Positions 26,678 to 36,628 of a stretch of 64,000 nucleotides of DNA are shown piece by piece; the first letter of the stretch is position 1; every line of letters starts with the position of its first letter. The stretch comes from Hyphomicrobiales bacterium (GTDB taxonomy: Bacteria > Pseudomonadota > Alphaproteobacteria > Rhizobiales > Rhizobiaceae): assembly GCA_900471485.1 (NCBI GenBank), contig UCEU01000009.1, positions 62,001 to 126,000 on the forward strand, in the 5' to 3' direction. A program made the translations under genes and the position numbers. The notes under the pieces were generated by a model. The model ran no database searches and was not told the origin of the DNA. It worked only from the letters and a program-made list of their open reading frames with translations.

Positions 26678-27020
26678 GTTATTTCCTTTACTTGTAACAC
26701 TGGCAATTCTGACGGCATTTTTAGGGGCGGGATGGAAACAGCGAGTAAACGCGCCGGACTCGTCTGCGTTGTGATTAACGGAGCATGAAGGAATTGCTCC
26801 CACAGCCCGAACAGGCATCGGCAATTATAGTTAAATTGTTGTAATTGCGGCGTTTTACCTGCTTCCAGCAGGGTCCGATACAACTTATGCCGGGTGAGAA
26901 TTCAGGGAGTCGAGACTCGCCTGAATTGCAAGTTGCGACATGTGAACTTTACTCGCTGTTAAGCCTGTCATGAGAGTCCTCTTGACGTCGAAAAGTATTT
27001 CTCCGTCGAAGGAGGCCGAG
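26678..27020. promoter_or_regulatory. 343-base divergent regulatory region of the chemosensory cluster
   Basis: Gene-free, AT-richer than its flanks. At 26899-26927 an imperfect palindrome (AATTCAGG..CCTGAATT, with inner GAGTC/GACTC and a 1-base bulge) is bracketed by CAACTT at 26881 and AAGTTG at 26930. This could form a cruciform or be a dimeric operator. It lies ~95 bases upstream of the STAS-gene start. Clear -10/-35 boxes were not assigned. Confidence 0.5.
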
Positions 27021-27350
27021 TTGAGTACGAGTGATCAATATAGCAAGACAGTTTCTTTTGTTGATAACGTCAATATTAGAAATATAGCGAGTATGTATTC
27101 CGCTATTACTGACTCTTTTCAGAGCAACGACTCCATTGTCATCGATATTTCCGAAAATGCCGAAGCTGATCTGAGTTTCGTTCAGCTTATCGAATCCGCG
27201 CGTCGCCACGCCAAGGATCAAGCCAAGTCGATCGCACTGTCGGCACCCGCCAAGGGGCAGGTGCTGAAGGTGCTGGAGCGCGCCGGCTTCCTCGAGGCGT
27301 TCAACCCTGACGACACAAAATTCTGGTTGCATGAAGAGGTTACCCAATGA
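27021..27350 (+). CDS. STAS-domain protein, CheS-like position
   Basis: A 109-residue protein with an anti-sigma-antagonist (STAS) fold: DSIVIDISENAEADLSFVQLI is the core strand-helix, then AKGQVLKVLERAGFLEAF. The start is TTG at 27021, set by AAGGAGG 6 bases upstream; an upstream ATG at 26970 lacks a site. The stop overlaps the cheY start (ATGA). In rhizobial che1 operons a small protein, CheS, encoded just before cheY1 binds CheA and speeds CheY1 dephosphorylation. The position matches, so a similar role is inferred. Confidence 0.75.
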   Translation: MSTSDQYSKTVSFVDNVNIRNIASMYSAITDSFQSNDSIVIDISENAEADLSFVQLIESARRHAKDQAKSIALSAPAKGQVLKVLERAGFLEAFNPDDTKFWLHEEVTQ

Positions 27351-27715
27351 GCGCCAACATCCTGACTGTCGACGATTCCGCAAGCATCCGCCTGACCACG
27401 AAGGTCACGCTGACCAACGCGGGCTACACCGTGACCGAAGCGGTCAACGGCGCGGAAGGACTTGCGACGGCGAAGTCTGCGCATTTCGACCTGATCGTTA
27501 CCGATCTCAACATGCCCGTCATGGACGGCCTGACGATGATCGAGGAGCTTCGCAAGCTGCCGACGCATACCGGCGTGCCGATCATCTTCCTCACCACGGA
27601 ATCGGATGCAGACCTCAAGGCTCGCGCCAAGGCCGCCGGCGCAACCGGCTGGCTCACCAAGCCGTTCGACCCTGAGAACCTGGTGAAGATCGTCAGAAAG
27701 GTCCTGGGCAAATGA
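27347..27715 (+). CDS. cheY: chemotaxis response regulator CheY
   Basis: A 122-residue stand-alone receiver domain. The acidic pair is D9-D10, the phosphoacceptor Asp is D53 (DLIVTDLNMPVMDG), the switch Thr is in FLTTES and the conserved Lys is K105 (WLTKPF). It should receive phosphate from the adjacent CheA. It overlaps both the STAS gene and cheA by 4 bases, so translation is coupled. Whether its output is flagellar motors or another process cannot be told from sequence. Confidence 0.95.
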   Translation: MSANILTVDDSASIRLTTKVTLTNAGYTVTEAVNGAEGLATAKSAHFDLIVTDLNMPVMDGLTMIEELRKLPTHTGVPIIFLTTESDADLKARAKAAGATGWLTKPFDPENLVKIVRKVLGK

Positions 27716-29760
27716 GCACGCTCGACCCGGTCGCCGTCTTTCGCATGGAGGCAGCCGAATGCCTCGAAGCCATTGAGGCAGGTCTTCTCGACCTCACGCA
27801 TCGGCTTGACGACAAGGATCTTGTCGACGCCGTCTTCCGCGGCCTTCACACGCTGAAGGGCTCGGGCTCGATGTTTGGCTTCGATGCGCTCGCCGCTTTC
27901 ACGCATCATTGCGAGACGGCCTTCGACCGGGTCCGCAAGGGTGAGGTGCCGGCAACGGCCGAACTCGTCGCCGCCGTCCTTGCCGCTCAGGACCACATGC
28001 GGGCACTGGTCGACAGCCCCGATGCCGATCATGGCGATATCGGGCAGAAGCTCCTGGCCCAGCTGCAGGCAGCCGTTGGCGGACACGCCGCCACGACCGC
28101 TGCCGTTGCGGCGCCTGTCGCCGAGGTCGCCGCACCGGCTTCGACCACCTGGCGCATCCGTTTCAGTCTGCCTGCGAATTCGATGGCGAATGGTACCAAT
28201 CCGCTCGGCCTTCTCGACGAGCTTCGCGATCTCGGCGAATGCACGATCCGCGCCAACACCTCCGCCATCCCGCCGCTCGGCGAACTGTCTCCGACGGAAC
28301 TCTATGTCTCCTGGGACGTGACGCTGACCAGCGATCAGGGCCGCTCGGCGATCGACGACGTCTTCATCTTCGTGATGGACGACATGGAGCTCGACGTGCA
28401 GGAAATCGCGGCACCGACTGCGGTGGCCTCGAGCGCTCCCGCTCCTGTTGTCGCCGCCGATCCCATCCCGTCGCTGCCGGTTGCCGCCGTGGCGCCGTCG
28501 GCACCCGTTGTTCCTGAATTCAAGCCGGTCGAAGCCGTGCCGGTGAAGCGGGAAGCTGCCGCCGCAGACCAGCGCCAAGCGAAGGCCGCCGAAAACGTTC
28601 GCGTTCCGGCAGAGCGTCTCGACGAACTGATGGACCGCGTCGGCGAGCTCGTCATCGCGCAGTCGCGTCTCAGCCAGCTTGCAAGCGCCAGCACGGATAT
28701 CGCCCTGCGCTCCGTCTCCGAGGAAATCGAGCGCCTGTCGGGCGAGTTGCGCGACACGATGATGGTGCTGCGCATGGTGCCGGTCGCTACACTGTTCTCG
28801 CGCTTCCGCCGCCTGGTTCATGATCTCGCCCGCGAAACCGGAAAGGTCATCGAACTGGTGACCGACGGCGAAAGCACCGAAGTCGACAAGACCGTCATCG
28901 AGCGCCTCGCCGATCCGCTTGTGCATCTGGTGCGCAATTCCATCGACCACGGTCTTGAAACGCCCGAGGACCGCCTGGCCGCCGGCAAGAGCGAAGCCGG
29001 CACGGTGACGCTCTCGGCCCGTCAGGCCGGTGGCGAAGTGATCATCTCGATCAAGGACGACGGTCGCGGCATCAACCGCGAGCGGGTTCGCGCCAAGGCG
29101 GAATCATCGGGCCTCATCGCGCCCGGCCAGCCGCTGTCGGACTCCGAACTGCTGCAGCTTATCTTCGCGCCGGGCTTCTCGACGGCCGCTGCCATCACCA
29201 ACCTGTCCGGTCGTGGCGTCGGCATGGACGTGGTGAAGAAGACGGTCGAGGCACTGCGCGGCGCGATCGACATCACCAGCGTGCCGGGGCAGGGCTCCGA
29301 GGTGTCGCTGCGCATCCCGCTGACGCTGGCGATCATCGACGGTCTCCTGGTCCGCGTCGGTTCCGGCCGCTATGTCATCCCGCTTTCGGCGGTCGAGGAA
29401 TGCCTCGAACTGTCGCTGGAAGAGGATCTTCGCTCACGCGGTCGCAGCTTCATCTCGCTGCGCGACAGTCTCGTGCCATTCCTCAGGCTCCGTGATCTGT
29501 TCCGCACCGGCACCAAGCCGGACGTGCACCAGAAGGTAGTGGTGATCTCCACCGGCACGGAACGTGTCGGCCTCGTCGTCGACCAGATCATCGGCGACCA
29601 CCAGACGGTCATCAAGTCGATGTCGAAGCTCCACAATGATGTCGCGACCTTCTCCGGCGCCACCATCCTCGGTGACGGCAGCGTCGCCCTCATTCTCGAC
29701 GTCGGCCATCTCGTGATCGCCGGCCAGCAACAGGAAACACAGATGCGGGTAGCAGGATGA
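27712..29760 (+). CDS. cheA: chemotaxis histidine kinase CheA
   Basis: A 682-residue kinase. The HPt domain (~1-105) has His46 in GLHTLKGSGSMFGF. A spacer domain (~142-235, containing LLDELRDLGECTI and DVFIFVMDDMEL) stands at the CheY-docking position. Dimerisation helices follow (VRVPAERLDELMDRVGELV), then the ATPase domain with the N box (HLVRNSIDHGLETPEDR) and G boxes (IKDDGRGI, GRGVGMDVV), and a CheW-like C-terminal domain. No receiver is fused. It overlaps cheY and cheW by 4 bases each. Confidence 0.97.
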   Translation: MSTLDPVAVFRMEAAECLEAIEAGLLDLTHRLDDKDLVDAVFRGLHTLKGSGSMFGFDALAAFTHHCETAFDRVRKGEVPATAELVAAVLAAQDHMRALVDSPDADHGDIGQKLLAQLQAAVGGHAATTAAVAAPVAEVAAPASTTWRIRFSLPANSMANGTNPLGLLDELRDLGECTIRANTSAIPPLGELSPTELYVSWDVTLTSDQGRSAIDDVFIFVMDDMELDVQEIAAPTAVASSAPAPVVAADPIPSLPVAAVAPSAPVVPEFKPVEAVPVKREAAAADQRQAKAAENVRVPAERLDELMDRVGELVIAQSRLSQLASASTDIALRSVSEEIERLSGELRDTMMVLRMVPVATLFSRFRRLVHDLARETGKVIELVTDGESTEVDKTVIERLADPLVHLVRNSIDHGLETPEDRLAAGKSEAGTVTLSARQAGGEVIISIKDDGRGINRERVRAKAESSGLIAPGQPLSDSELLQLIFAPGFSTAAAITNLSGRGVGMDVVKKTVEALRGAIDITSVPGQGSEVSLRIPLTLAIIDGLLVRVGSGRYVIPLSAVEECLELSLEEDLRSRGRSFISLRDSLVPFLRLRDLFRTGTKPDVHQKVVVISTGTERVGLVVDQIIGDHQTVIKSMSKLHNDVATFSGATILGDGSVALILDVGHLVIAGQQQETQMRVAG

Positions 29761-30260
29761 GCGCGGCAGCCGAACATATCGACCATCACTGGAACTATGC
29801 CGAGGAAGTCGAGGTTCTGACCTTCGACATGAACGGCGAGACCTTCGCGCTGGAAGCGGTCATCGTCCAGGAAATCCTGGACCTGTTGCCCGAGACAGCG
29901 GTGCCGGGCGCCCAGCCCTTCGTCGCCAGCGTCATCAACTTTCGCGGCAAGGTCATTCCGCTGGCGGACCTCAGGCTCGCCTTCGGCATGGAGGCGACGG
30001 AAGCCACCATCGACAGCCGCATCGTGGTGATCGAGGTCGATCTGCAGGGCGAGAACACGCTCGTTGGCCTGCGTACCGACAAGGTCAACGAAGTCACGAC
30101 GCTGGCTCGGGCCGCCAGCGAGGCGCCGCCGAGCGTCGGCATGCGCTGGCGCGCCGATTACATCAATTGCCTCGTAAAGCGGGGAGGGGAGTTCATCATT
30201 CTCCCCAATCTCCAAGCCATTTTTTCATCAAGACACGACAATTCGGCAGCGGCCAGCTAG
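29757..30260 (+). CDS. cheW: CheW coupling protein (first copy)
   Basis: A 167-residue CheW domain protein linking receptors to CheA. Core features: VEVLTFDMNGETFALEAVIVQEIL, SVINFRGKVIPLADLRLAFG and RWRADYINCLVKRGG. It is coupled to cheA by a 4-base overlap and is 32 bases upstream of the first receptor. A second, divergent CheW is encoded after the three receptors, so the two may couple different inputs or compete for CheA. Confidence 0.93.
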   Translation: MSAAAEHIDHHWNYAEEVEVLTFDMNGETFALEAVIVQEILDLLPETAVPGAQPFVASVINFRGKVIPLADLRLAFGMEATEATIDSRIVVIEVDLQGENTLVGLRTDKVNEVTTLARAASEAPPSVGMRWRADYINCLVKRGGEFIILPNLQAIFSSRHDNSAAAS

Positions 30261-30292
30261 GCGCGCATTTTTCATCGTAAGGGGTTTGCAAG

Positions 30293-31981
30293 ATGCGATT
30301 GACGATCAAGACGAAGTTGGTGAGCGCGTTCACCTTCATCATACTTATGCTGGTGGGCACTGCCGGCTATGGAATCTACAGCCTGGGCAGCATCAACGAC
30401 ACGCTGGGGTCGGTGCTTGAAGGGCCGGTTCAGCGGCTGGAACTGACGCAGGCGATCAACATCGCCGAGTTGGAAATCATCCGCCAGCAGAAGAACCTCG
30501 TCGCCGCGACGAACGACAAGGAAACCAAGTCCGCTATCGACAATGGCGATATCGCCCGCAATGAATTCGCGACCTCGCTGACCTCGATCATCGCCATCGC
30601 CGATCCGGAAAACCGCACGCGCTGGACCGACATCGAAACCATGGCAAAGAAGTTCGTGACGGCCGATGACGAGATCCGTCAGCGCCTGCAGGCGGGCGAC
30701 CATGATGGCGCGACGGCCGTTTCCGTCGGAGACGCACGCAAGCTTGCCGGCCAGCTGGATGACGAGCTCGAGCAGATGCTTGGTATCGAAAAAGTCAAGA
30801 TGAAGGCTGCCGACGACAGCGCCGAGCAGCAATATGCCGCGACCCGCCTGACGCTGATCATCGTTGCCGCCATCGCGGCCGTGATCGCCGGACTGACGGC
30901 TTTCTGGATCGCAAGCACGATCTCCAAGGGCCTCGCCCGCGCCAACACCGTGGTGCGCGAAGTTGCCGAAGGTGATCTGACGAAGACGAACGAAATCACG
31001 ACCCGCGACGAGATCGGCGAACTGCTCGGCAACGTCAACGTCATGATCGAGCGTCTGCGCGGCGTCGTCGCCGATGCGCTGTCGGCTTCCGAAAACGTCT
31101 CCTCCGGCAGCCAGGAACTCTCGGCCAGCTCCGAGCAGGTTTCTCAGGGGGCGACGGAGCAGGCCGCGTCGGCCGAAGAGGCATCCGCCTCGATGGAAGA
31201 AATGGCCGCCAACATCAAGCAGAACGCCGACAACGCGGCGCAGACCGAGAAGATCGCACGCCAGTCGGCTCGCGATGCGGAAGAGAGCGGCACCGCCGTC
31301 AACCGTGCGGTCGATGCGATGCGCACTATCGCCGAGAAGATCGTGATCGTCCAGGAAATCGCCCGCCAGACCGACCTGCTTGCGCTCAATGCCGCCGTCG
31401 AGGCAGCACGTGCCGGCGAACACGGCAAGGGCTTCGCGGTCGTTGCCTCGGAAGTGCGCAAGCTTGCGGAACGCAGCCAGTCGGCTGCCGCCGAGATCAG
31501 CGCCATGTCGAGCAACACGGTCAAGGCCGCCAGCGAAGCCGGCGAGATGCTGGGCCGCCTGGTTCCCGATATCCGCAAGACGGCGGAACTGGTTTCCGAG
31601 ATCAGCGCCGCTTGCCGCGAGCAGGATATCGGCGCCTCGCAGATCAACGAGGCCATCCAGCAGCTCGACAAGGTAACGCAGCAGAACGCCAGCGCCTCCG
31701 AAGAGATGTCGGCGACATCCGAGGAACTTGCCGCCCAGGCGGAGGAACTGCAGACCTCGATCGCCTTCTTCAAGGTCGACATGGCCGGCAGCCGCCAGAA
31801 GCGTGCACCTGCCGCCCGGATCAGCGTCCGCAGCCCGGCACCGGCTGCTGCTTCCAAGCCGGCGAGCAAGGCTCCGGCCAACTCGGTCTCGGCTCAGCAG
31901 GCTCGTGCCAAGGGCTTTGCGCTGGACATGTCGATGGGCGGCCCGGATGCGGGTGACGCCGACTTCAGGGAAAGCGCCTGA
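30293..31981 (+). CDS. methyl-accepting chemotaxis protein, single HAMP (receptor 1)
   Basis: A 562-residue transmembrane receptor: TM1 (~10-30), periplasmic sensor (~31-183), TM2 (~184-206), one HAMP module ([14 protein letters not shown] to MIERLRG), and the cytoplasmic hairpin with tip [18 protein letters not shown]. The tail ends [16 protein letters not shown], then ADFRESA. The hairpin is almost identical to those of receptors 2 and 3, while the sensor domains differ. The ligand is unknown. AAGGGG precedes the ATG. Confidence 0.95.
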   Translation: MRLTIKTKLVSAFTFIILMLVGTAGYGIYSLGSINDTLGSVLEGPVQRLELTQAINIAELEIIRQQKNLVAATNDKETKSAIDNGDIARNEFATSLTSIIAIADPENRTRWTDIETMAKKFVTADDEIRQRLQAGDHDGATAVSVGDARKLAGQLDDELEQMLGIEKVKMKAADDSAEQQYAATRLTLIIVAAIAAVIAGLTAFWIASTISKGLARANTVVREVAEGDLTKTNEITTRDEIGELLGNVNVMIERLRGVVADALSASENVSSGSQELSASSEQVSQGATEQAASAEEASASMEEMAANIKQNADNAAQTEKIARQSARDAEESGTAVNRAVDAMRTIAEKIVIVQEIARQTDLLALNAAVEAARAGEHGKGFAVVASEVRKLAERSQSAAAEISAMSSNTVKAASEAGEMLGRLVPDIRKTAELVSEISAACREQDIGASQINEAIQQLDKVTQQNASASEEMSATSEELAAQAEELQTSIAFFKVDMAGSRQKRAPAARISVRSPAPAAASKPASKAPANSVSAQQARAKGFALDMSMGGPDAGDADFRESA

Positions 31982-31991
31982 TCAAGAATAC

Positions 31992-32048
31992 CGAGGGCCG
32001 CTTAGGCGGCCCTCGCAGGCAGTGCCTTCCAACGCATGTAGACGTTGG
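31992..32048. repeat. spacer module A: GC hairpin plus CCAACG-N8-CGTTGG
   Basis: In the space after receptor 1, a 10-bp perfect stem (31992-32001 with 32006-32015, TTAG loop) is followed by the inverted repeat CCAACG-CATGTAGA-CGTTGG (32029-32048). There is no T run, so this is not an ordinary terminator. The same two-part module follows receptor 2. Confidence 0.75.
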
Positions 32049-32186
32049 TGTCGCGATTGAACCATGTCGGGTTGCCCGGAAGTGAATGTATCGCTTTCCC
32101 CCTTCCAGACACTTCATTTTTCAACTCGACGCCCCGACCTCGGGTCGCCTCTCCGCACTCTCCCATTTCCGCTCGAGGGCACTTCC

Positions 32187-34097
32187 ATGCGTTTCACCAT
32201 CAAGGCCAAACTGGTTCTTGCTTTTACATTGATGACTTTGCTTCTGATGGGCATCGGCGGCTATGGCGTCGTCAGCCTGGGACATCTTGACGGCGCGAGT
32301 ACCGCGATGCTCGACGGTCCGGCGCGCCGCCTGGAGCTGGCGCTGCTCGCCAATTTCGATCAGGCCAATGCAGTGCGGGCGCAGGAAGAAGCGCTGATCT
32401 CCAAGGAACAGACCGTTTCCACCAAGCTGCACGCCGAGGCGGAAGAGTCCAAGAACGCCATGTCGACCGCGATCGACGAGGGCGCATCGCTGGCCGATGC
32501 CGAGGACAAGGTGGCATGGGAGAAGCTGCGGGCGCAGGCCCAGACCTTCCGTGACCGCATGACCCGCGTCCGCGAATTCGACGAACAGGGCAACCAGACG
32601 GCCGCCGAAGAGCTTTCGGTTGGCGAACTCGCCACGATCGCCGCCGAGATGCGCGCAGACATCGCCGACCTCGTGAAGATGCAGAAGGCGGACATGCTTG
32701 CGACGCGCGAGTCCAACGACGCGCTTTATGCCGACACGAAGATGCTGCTGATCGGCGTATCGATTGCCGCGGCGATCCTCGCCATCGCAGCTGCGCTCTG
32801 GATCATGCTCGGGATCACCAGCGGTCTTCGCAAGATCTCGACCGTCGCCGCAGCCGTCTCGATCGGCGATCTCGACCAGACCGTCGAGGTGAAGACCAAT
32901 GACGAGATCAAGGACCTCGTCATCATGATCAACCGGATGACGGAAAACCTGCGCGGTACGGCGGCGCTGGCCGACCAGATCGCACTCGGCGATCTCAGCG
33001 TCGATGCGACGCCGCTTTCCGACAAGGATACGCTCGGCATCGCCATGCGGTCGATGATCGGCAATCTGCGCGCTACGTCGGATATCGCCAACAAGATCGC
33101 CGAAGGTGACCTTACCGTGTCGCCGAAGCCGCTCTCTGAAAAGGATACGCTGGGTATTGCTCTCGAACTGATGGTCGAGCGTCTGCGCGGTGTCGTCGCC
33201 GATGCAATCGCCGCGGCCGAGAATGTTTCCGCCGGTAGTCAGGAACTGTCCGCCAGCTCCGAGCAGGTCTCGCAGGGTGCCGCAGAGCAGGCAGCCTCGG
33301 CCGAAGAGGCATCCGCCTCGATGGAAGAGATGGCCGCCAATATCAAGCAGAACGCCGACAATGCGGCGCAGACCGAAAAGATCGCGCGTCAGTCCGCCAA
33401 GGACGCCGAGGAGAGCGGTTCGGCCGTCAATCGTGCCGTGGATGCGATGCGCACCATCGCCGAGAAGATCGTGATCGTGCAGGAGATCGCTCGCCAGACC
33501 GATCTGCTCGCGCTCAACGCCGCCGTAGAGGCAGCACGTGCCGGCGAACACGGCAAGGGCTTTGCGGTCGTTGCTTCCGAAGTCCGCAAGCTCGCCGAGC
33601 GCAGCCAGTCGGCCGCCGCCGAGATCAGCGCCATGTCGAGCAACACGGTCAAGGCCGCCAGCGAAGCAGGTGACATGCTCGGTCGCCTGGTGCCAGATAT
33701 CCGCAAGACAGCGGAACTGGTTTCCGAGATCAGCGCTGCCTGCCGCGAGCAGGACATCGGCGCCTCGCAGATCAACGAGGCCATCCAGCAGCTCGACAAG
33801 GTGACGCAACAGAACGCCGGCGCCTCGGAACAGATGTCGGCGACATCTGAAGAGCTTGCCGCCCAGGCCGAGGAGCTGCAGACCTCGATCGCCTTCTTCA
33901 AGGTGGATGGCGCAGGCACGAAGCCGGCGGCCCGCGTCAGCGTCCGTAGCCCCGCACCGGCGGCCAACCGCAAGCCGGCCGGCAAGGCGCCGACCAACAC
34001 CGTCACCGCCCAGCAGGCCCGCGCCAAGGGTTTTGCCCTCGACATGTCGATGGGCGGCCCGGATGCGGGGGATAATGATTTCAGGGAAAGCGCCTGA
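32187..34097 (+). CDS. methyl-accepting chemotaxis protein, three HAMP modules (receptor 2)
   Basis: A 636-residue receptor: TM1 (~10-30), sensor (~31-182), TM2 (~183-205), then three successive HAMP-like units, [34 protein letters not shown] and [17 protein letters not shown]. The signalling hairpin follows (tip [18 protein letters not shown]) and the shared tail ends DNDFRESA. It starts at ATG 32187 with GAGGG upstream; an upstream in-frame extension is not supported. Poly-HAMP linkers in other receptors can invert or damp signals. Confidence 0.93.
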   Translation: MRFTIKAKLVLAFTLMTLLLMGIGGYGVVSLGHLDGASTAMLDGPARRLELALLANFDQANAVRAQEEALISKEQTVSTKLHAEAEESKNAMSTAIDEGASLADAEDKVAWEKLRAQAQTFRDRMTRVREFDEQGNQTAAEELSVGELATIAAEMRADIADLVKMQKADMLATRESNDALYADTKMLLIGVSIAAAILAIAAALWIMLGITSGLRKISTVAAAVSIGDLDQTVEVKTNDEIKDLVIMINRMTENLRGTAALADQIALGDLSVDATPLSDKDTLGIAMRSMIGNLRATSDIANKIAEGDLTVSPKPLSEKDTLGIALELMVERLRGVVADAIAAAENVSAGSQELSASSEQVSQGAAEQAASAEEASASMEEMAANIKQNADNAAQTEKIARQSAKDAEESGSAVNRAVDAMRTIAEKIVIVQEIARQTDLLALNAAVEAARAGEHGKGFAVVASEVRKLAERSQSAAAEISAMSSNTVKAASEAGDMLGRLVPDIRKTAELVSEISAACREQDIGASQINEAIQQLDKVTQQNAGASEQMSATSEELAAQAEELQTSIAFFKVDGAGTKPAARVSVRSPAPAANRKPAGKAPTNTVTAQQARAKGFALDMSMGGPDAGDNDFRESA

Positions 34098-34107
34098 TCT
34101 ATGACAA

Positions 34108-34161
34108 GCCGTGGTCGGTCATTGGCCACGGCCGTTAGACACCAACGGATGTAGACGTTGG
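34108..34161. repeat. spacer module B: GC hairpin plus CCAACG-N8-CGTTGG
   Basis: GCCGTGG (34108-34114) pairs with CCACGGC (34126-34132), followed by CCAACG-GATGTAGA-CGTTGG (34142-34161). The 20-base inverted repeat differs from module A at one base, inside the spacer; the upstream hairpin differs in sequence but keeps its position. This indicates a duplicated and maintained intergenic element. Confidence 0.75.
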
Positions 34162-34308
34162 ACGGATGGGCGGCGCTAACCCCGCTCATGCAAGAGGCGA
34201 TGCACGACTCTCGATTCCCACTGCGACATCCAGCGCGCCCGGCGCCTGAATTGTCGACCCACAAACTCTCTTTGCCACAAGCATATCAAGTCCCTGGAGT
34301 CCCCACTT

Positions 34309-36123
34309 ATGCGCCTCACCATAAAGCTCAAACTGGCCTTAGTCTTTGCCGCCGTCATCCTGCTCAGCGGTACGATGGCCGGCCTTGCGATCTATAATCT
34401 CTCCTCGCTCAATTCGGCCATCACGCAGATGGTCGACGAGCCGATCGCCGACCTGAACACGGTGGTCGCGCTCAGCGATGCGTTCAATGGTACTGTTCGC
34501 GCCGAAAAGAACGCTATCCTGAACAGCGAACCGAGTGAAATCTCGGATTTCGTCAAGTCGCTGCTCAGCCGTCAGGCGGATATCACCGATCTTGCCACCA
34601 AGCTCGAGTCTTCCGCCGATCCTGACGTTCGCGCGCAGGCGACGCAATTCAAATCCCTCTACGAGCAGTACGGACCGATCCAGAAGCGGATCGCAGACCT
34701 AGCGACCCAGAACACGACGGAATCCAACGCGCAGGCGACATCGCTGACGATGCACGAAGGTCGCGACGTGATGAACCAGGCGATCAAGGTGATGGACACC
34801 ATGACCGACACGGTTTCCGGCAACGTCAAGGAGACGGATGCGGCCACCGACATCCAGTATTCCAACTCGCGCACACTGCTGGTTTCGATGACCGTCGTTC
34901 TGATTGTCTTCTCGTTTGCTTGTGCCACCTGGATCTCGCTCAACATCTCCCGCGGCCTCAAGCGCGCCGTCAACCTTGCCGACGCCGTTGCTATCGGTGA
35001 TCTCGACCAGAATATCGATCACAAGAGCAACGACGAAATCCGTGATCTCGTGAACGCAATGTCGACGATGACGGCCAACCTGCGCGTGACCGCCGGTCTC
35101 GCCACGCAGATTTCGAACGGCGACCTCACCGTTGCGCCGAAGCCGCTCTCCGACAAGGATACGCTCGGCCTCGCGCTGGAGCAGATGGTCGAGCGGCTTC
35201 GCGGCGTCGTTGCCGATGCGATTTCGGCAGCCGAGAACGTCTCTGCCGGCAGCCAGGAGCTGTCCGCGAGCTCCGAACAGGTGTCGCAGGGTGCCACCGA
35301 GCAGGCCGCCTCTGCCGAAGAGGCCTCCGCCGCCATGGAAGAGATGGCGTCGAACATCAAGCAGAATGCGGACAACGCCTCGCAGACCGAGAAGATCGCG
35401 CGTCAGTCCGCCAAGGACGCAGAGGCCAGCGGTGACGCGGTTTCCCGCGCCGTCGAAGCCATGCGCACGATCGCCGAGAAGATCGGCATCGTCCAGGAAA
35501 TCGCCCGCCAGACCGACCTGCTCGCTCTGAACGCTGCCGTAGAGGCGGCTCGTGCGGGTGAACACGGCAAGGGCTTCGCGGTCGTTGCTTCCGAAGTGCG
35601 CAAGCTTGCCGAACGCAGCCAGTCGGCAGCGGCCGAAATCAGCGCCATGTCGAGCGACACCGTGAAGGCTGCCAGCGACGCCGGCGATATGCTCGGTCGT
35701 CTCGTGCCGGATATCCGCAAGACGGCGGAACTGGTTTCCGAGATCAGTGCCGCCTGCCGCGAGCAGGACATCGGTGCCTCGCAGATCAACGAAGCGATCC
35801 AGCAGCTCGACAAGGTGACCCAGCAGAACGCCGGTGCCTCCGAAGAGATGTCCGCGACCTCCGAGGAACTGGCAAGCCAGGCCGAGGAACTGCAGACCTC
35901 GATCGCCTTCTTCAAGGTCGACATGGCCGGCAGCCGCCAGAAGCGCACGCCCGCCGCTCGCGTCAGCGTCCGCAGCCCGGCACCTGCCGCTGTTTCCAAG
36001 CCGGTCAGCAAGGCTCCGGCAAACACGGTCACCGCCCAGCAGGCTCGCGCCAAGGGCTTCGCACTCGACATGTCCATGGGCGGCCCGGATGCCGGCGACG
36101 CCGATTTCAAGGAAAGCGCATAA
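34309..36123 (+). CDS. methyl-accepting chemotaxis protein, two HAMP modules (receptor 3)
   Basis: A 604-residue receptor: TM1 (~7-28), sensor (~29-184), TM2 (~185-207), two HAMP-like units ([17 protein letters not shown] and [17 protein letters not shown]), then the near-invariant hairpin ([18 protein letters not shown]) and the tail ending [12 protein letters not shown] lies upstream of the ATG. The second cheW starts one base after its TAA, so those two genes are tightly linked. The sensor domain differs from receptors 1 and 2. Confidence 0.93.
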   Translation: MRLTIKLKLALVFAAVILLSGTMAGLAIYNLSSLNSAITQMVDEPIADLNTVVALSDAFNGTVRAEKNAILNSEPSEISDFVKSLLSRQADITDLATKLESSADPDVRAQATQFKSLYEQYGPIQKRIADLATQNTTESNAQATSLTMHEGRDVMNQAIKVMDTMTDTVSGNVKETDAATDIQYSNSRTLLVSMTVVLIVFSFACATWISLNISRGLKRAVNLADAVAIGDLDQNIDHKSNDEIRDLVNAMSTMTANLRVTAGLATQISNGDLTVAPKPLSDKDTLGLALEQMVERLRGVVADAISAAENVSAGSQELSASSEQVSQGATEQAASAEEASAAMEEMASNIKQNADNASQTEKIARQSAKDAEASGDAVSRAVEAMRTIAEKIGIVQEIARQTDLLALNAAVEAARAGEHGKGFAVVASEVRKLAERSQSAAAEISAMSSDTVKAASDAGDMLGRLVPDIRKTAELVSEISAACREQDIGASQINEAIQQLDKVTQQNAGASEEMSATSEELASQAEELQTSIAFFKVDMAGSRQKRTPAARVSVRSPAPAAVSKPVSKAPANTVTAQQARAKGFALDMSMGGPDAGDADFKESA

Positions 36124-36124
36124 T

Positions 36125-36601
36125 ATGGCTACGGCATCTCTGGAAGCGCAGTTCGTGACCTTCAGCCTCGGCGAGGAAATCTTCGCCGTGCCTGTCGAAG
36201 TGGTCCGGGAGATCCTCGACTATGCGGAAGCGTTCAAGATTCCCAACGGTCCGGATTATCTCCTTGGCCTCCGCGACGTGCGCGGCCAGGGCGTGCCGAC
36301 CATCGATCTCCGGCTGAAGCTCGGCCTGTCGAAGACCGTGCCGACCCCGCATACGCGGGTTCTGGTCCTCGACATCCCGATGGAAAGCCGGATGCTGACC
36401 CTCGGCCTCGTTGCCGATCGCGTCTTCGAGGTCACGCCGTTCCGGCGTGACCAGATTGAAGCGGCGCCGGATATCGGCGTGCGCTGGCGCTCGGACTACA
36501 TCTCCGGCGTGGTGCGCCGGGAAAACGGCTTCGTCGTCATCGTCGATCTCGCGCGGCTGTTGTCGCGCGAGGATGCCTCGGCGCTGCAATCGGCCGCCTA
36601 A
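36125..36601 (+). CDS. cheW: CheW coupling protein (second copy)
   Basis: A 158-residue CheW: FVTFSLGEEIFAVPVEVVREIL, LLGLRDVRGQGVPTIDLRLKLG and WRSDYISGVVRRENGFVVIVDLA. It is only moderately like the first CheW. ATG at 36125 follows the receptor 3 stop by one base, with its ribosome site (AAGGAAAG) inside that gene. It precedes cheR by 27 bases. Confidence 0.93.
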   Translation: MATASLEAQFVTFSLGEEIFAVPVEVVREILDYAEAFKIPNGPDYLLGLRDVRGQGVPTIDLRLKLGLSKTVPTPHTRVLVLDIPMESRMLTLGLVADRVFEVTPFRRDQIEAAPDIGVRWRSDYISGVVRRENGFVVIVDLARLLSREDASALQSAA

Positions 36602-36628
36602 AAGCAAAATACAGGGGAGCTTTCACGC

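Noticed and set aside
32121..33809. 562-codon minus-strand frame opposite receptor 2
   Set aside because: A shadow of the receptor frame, low-complexity and with no start signal. Similar shadows lie opposite receptors 1 and 3.
30293..36123. The repeated receptor sequences as a mobile element
   Set aside because: Identity is limited to the coding hairpin and a short spacer module; there are no transposase, terminal inverted repeats or target duplications.
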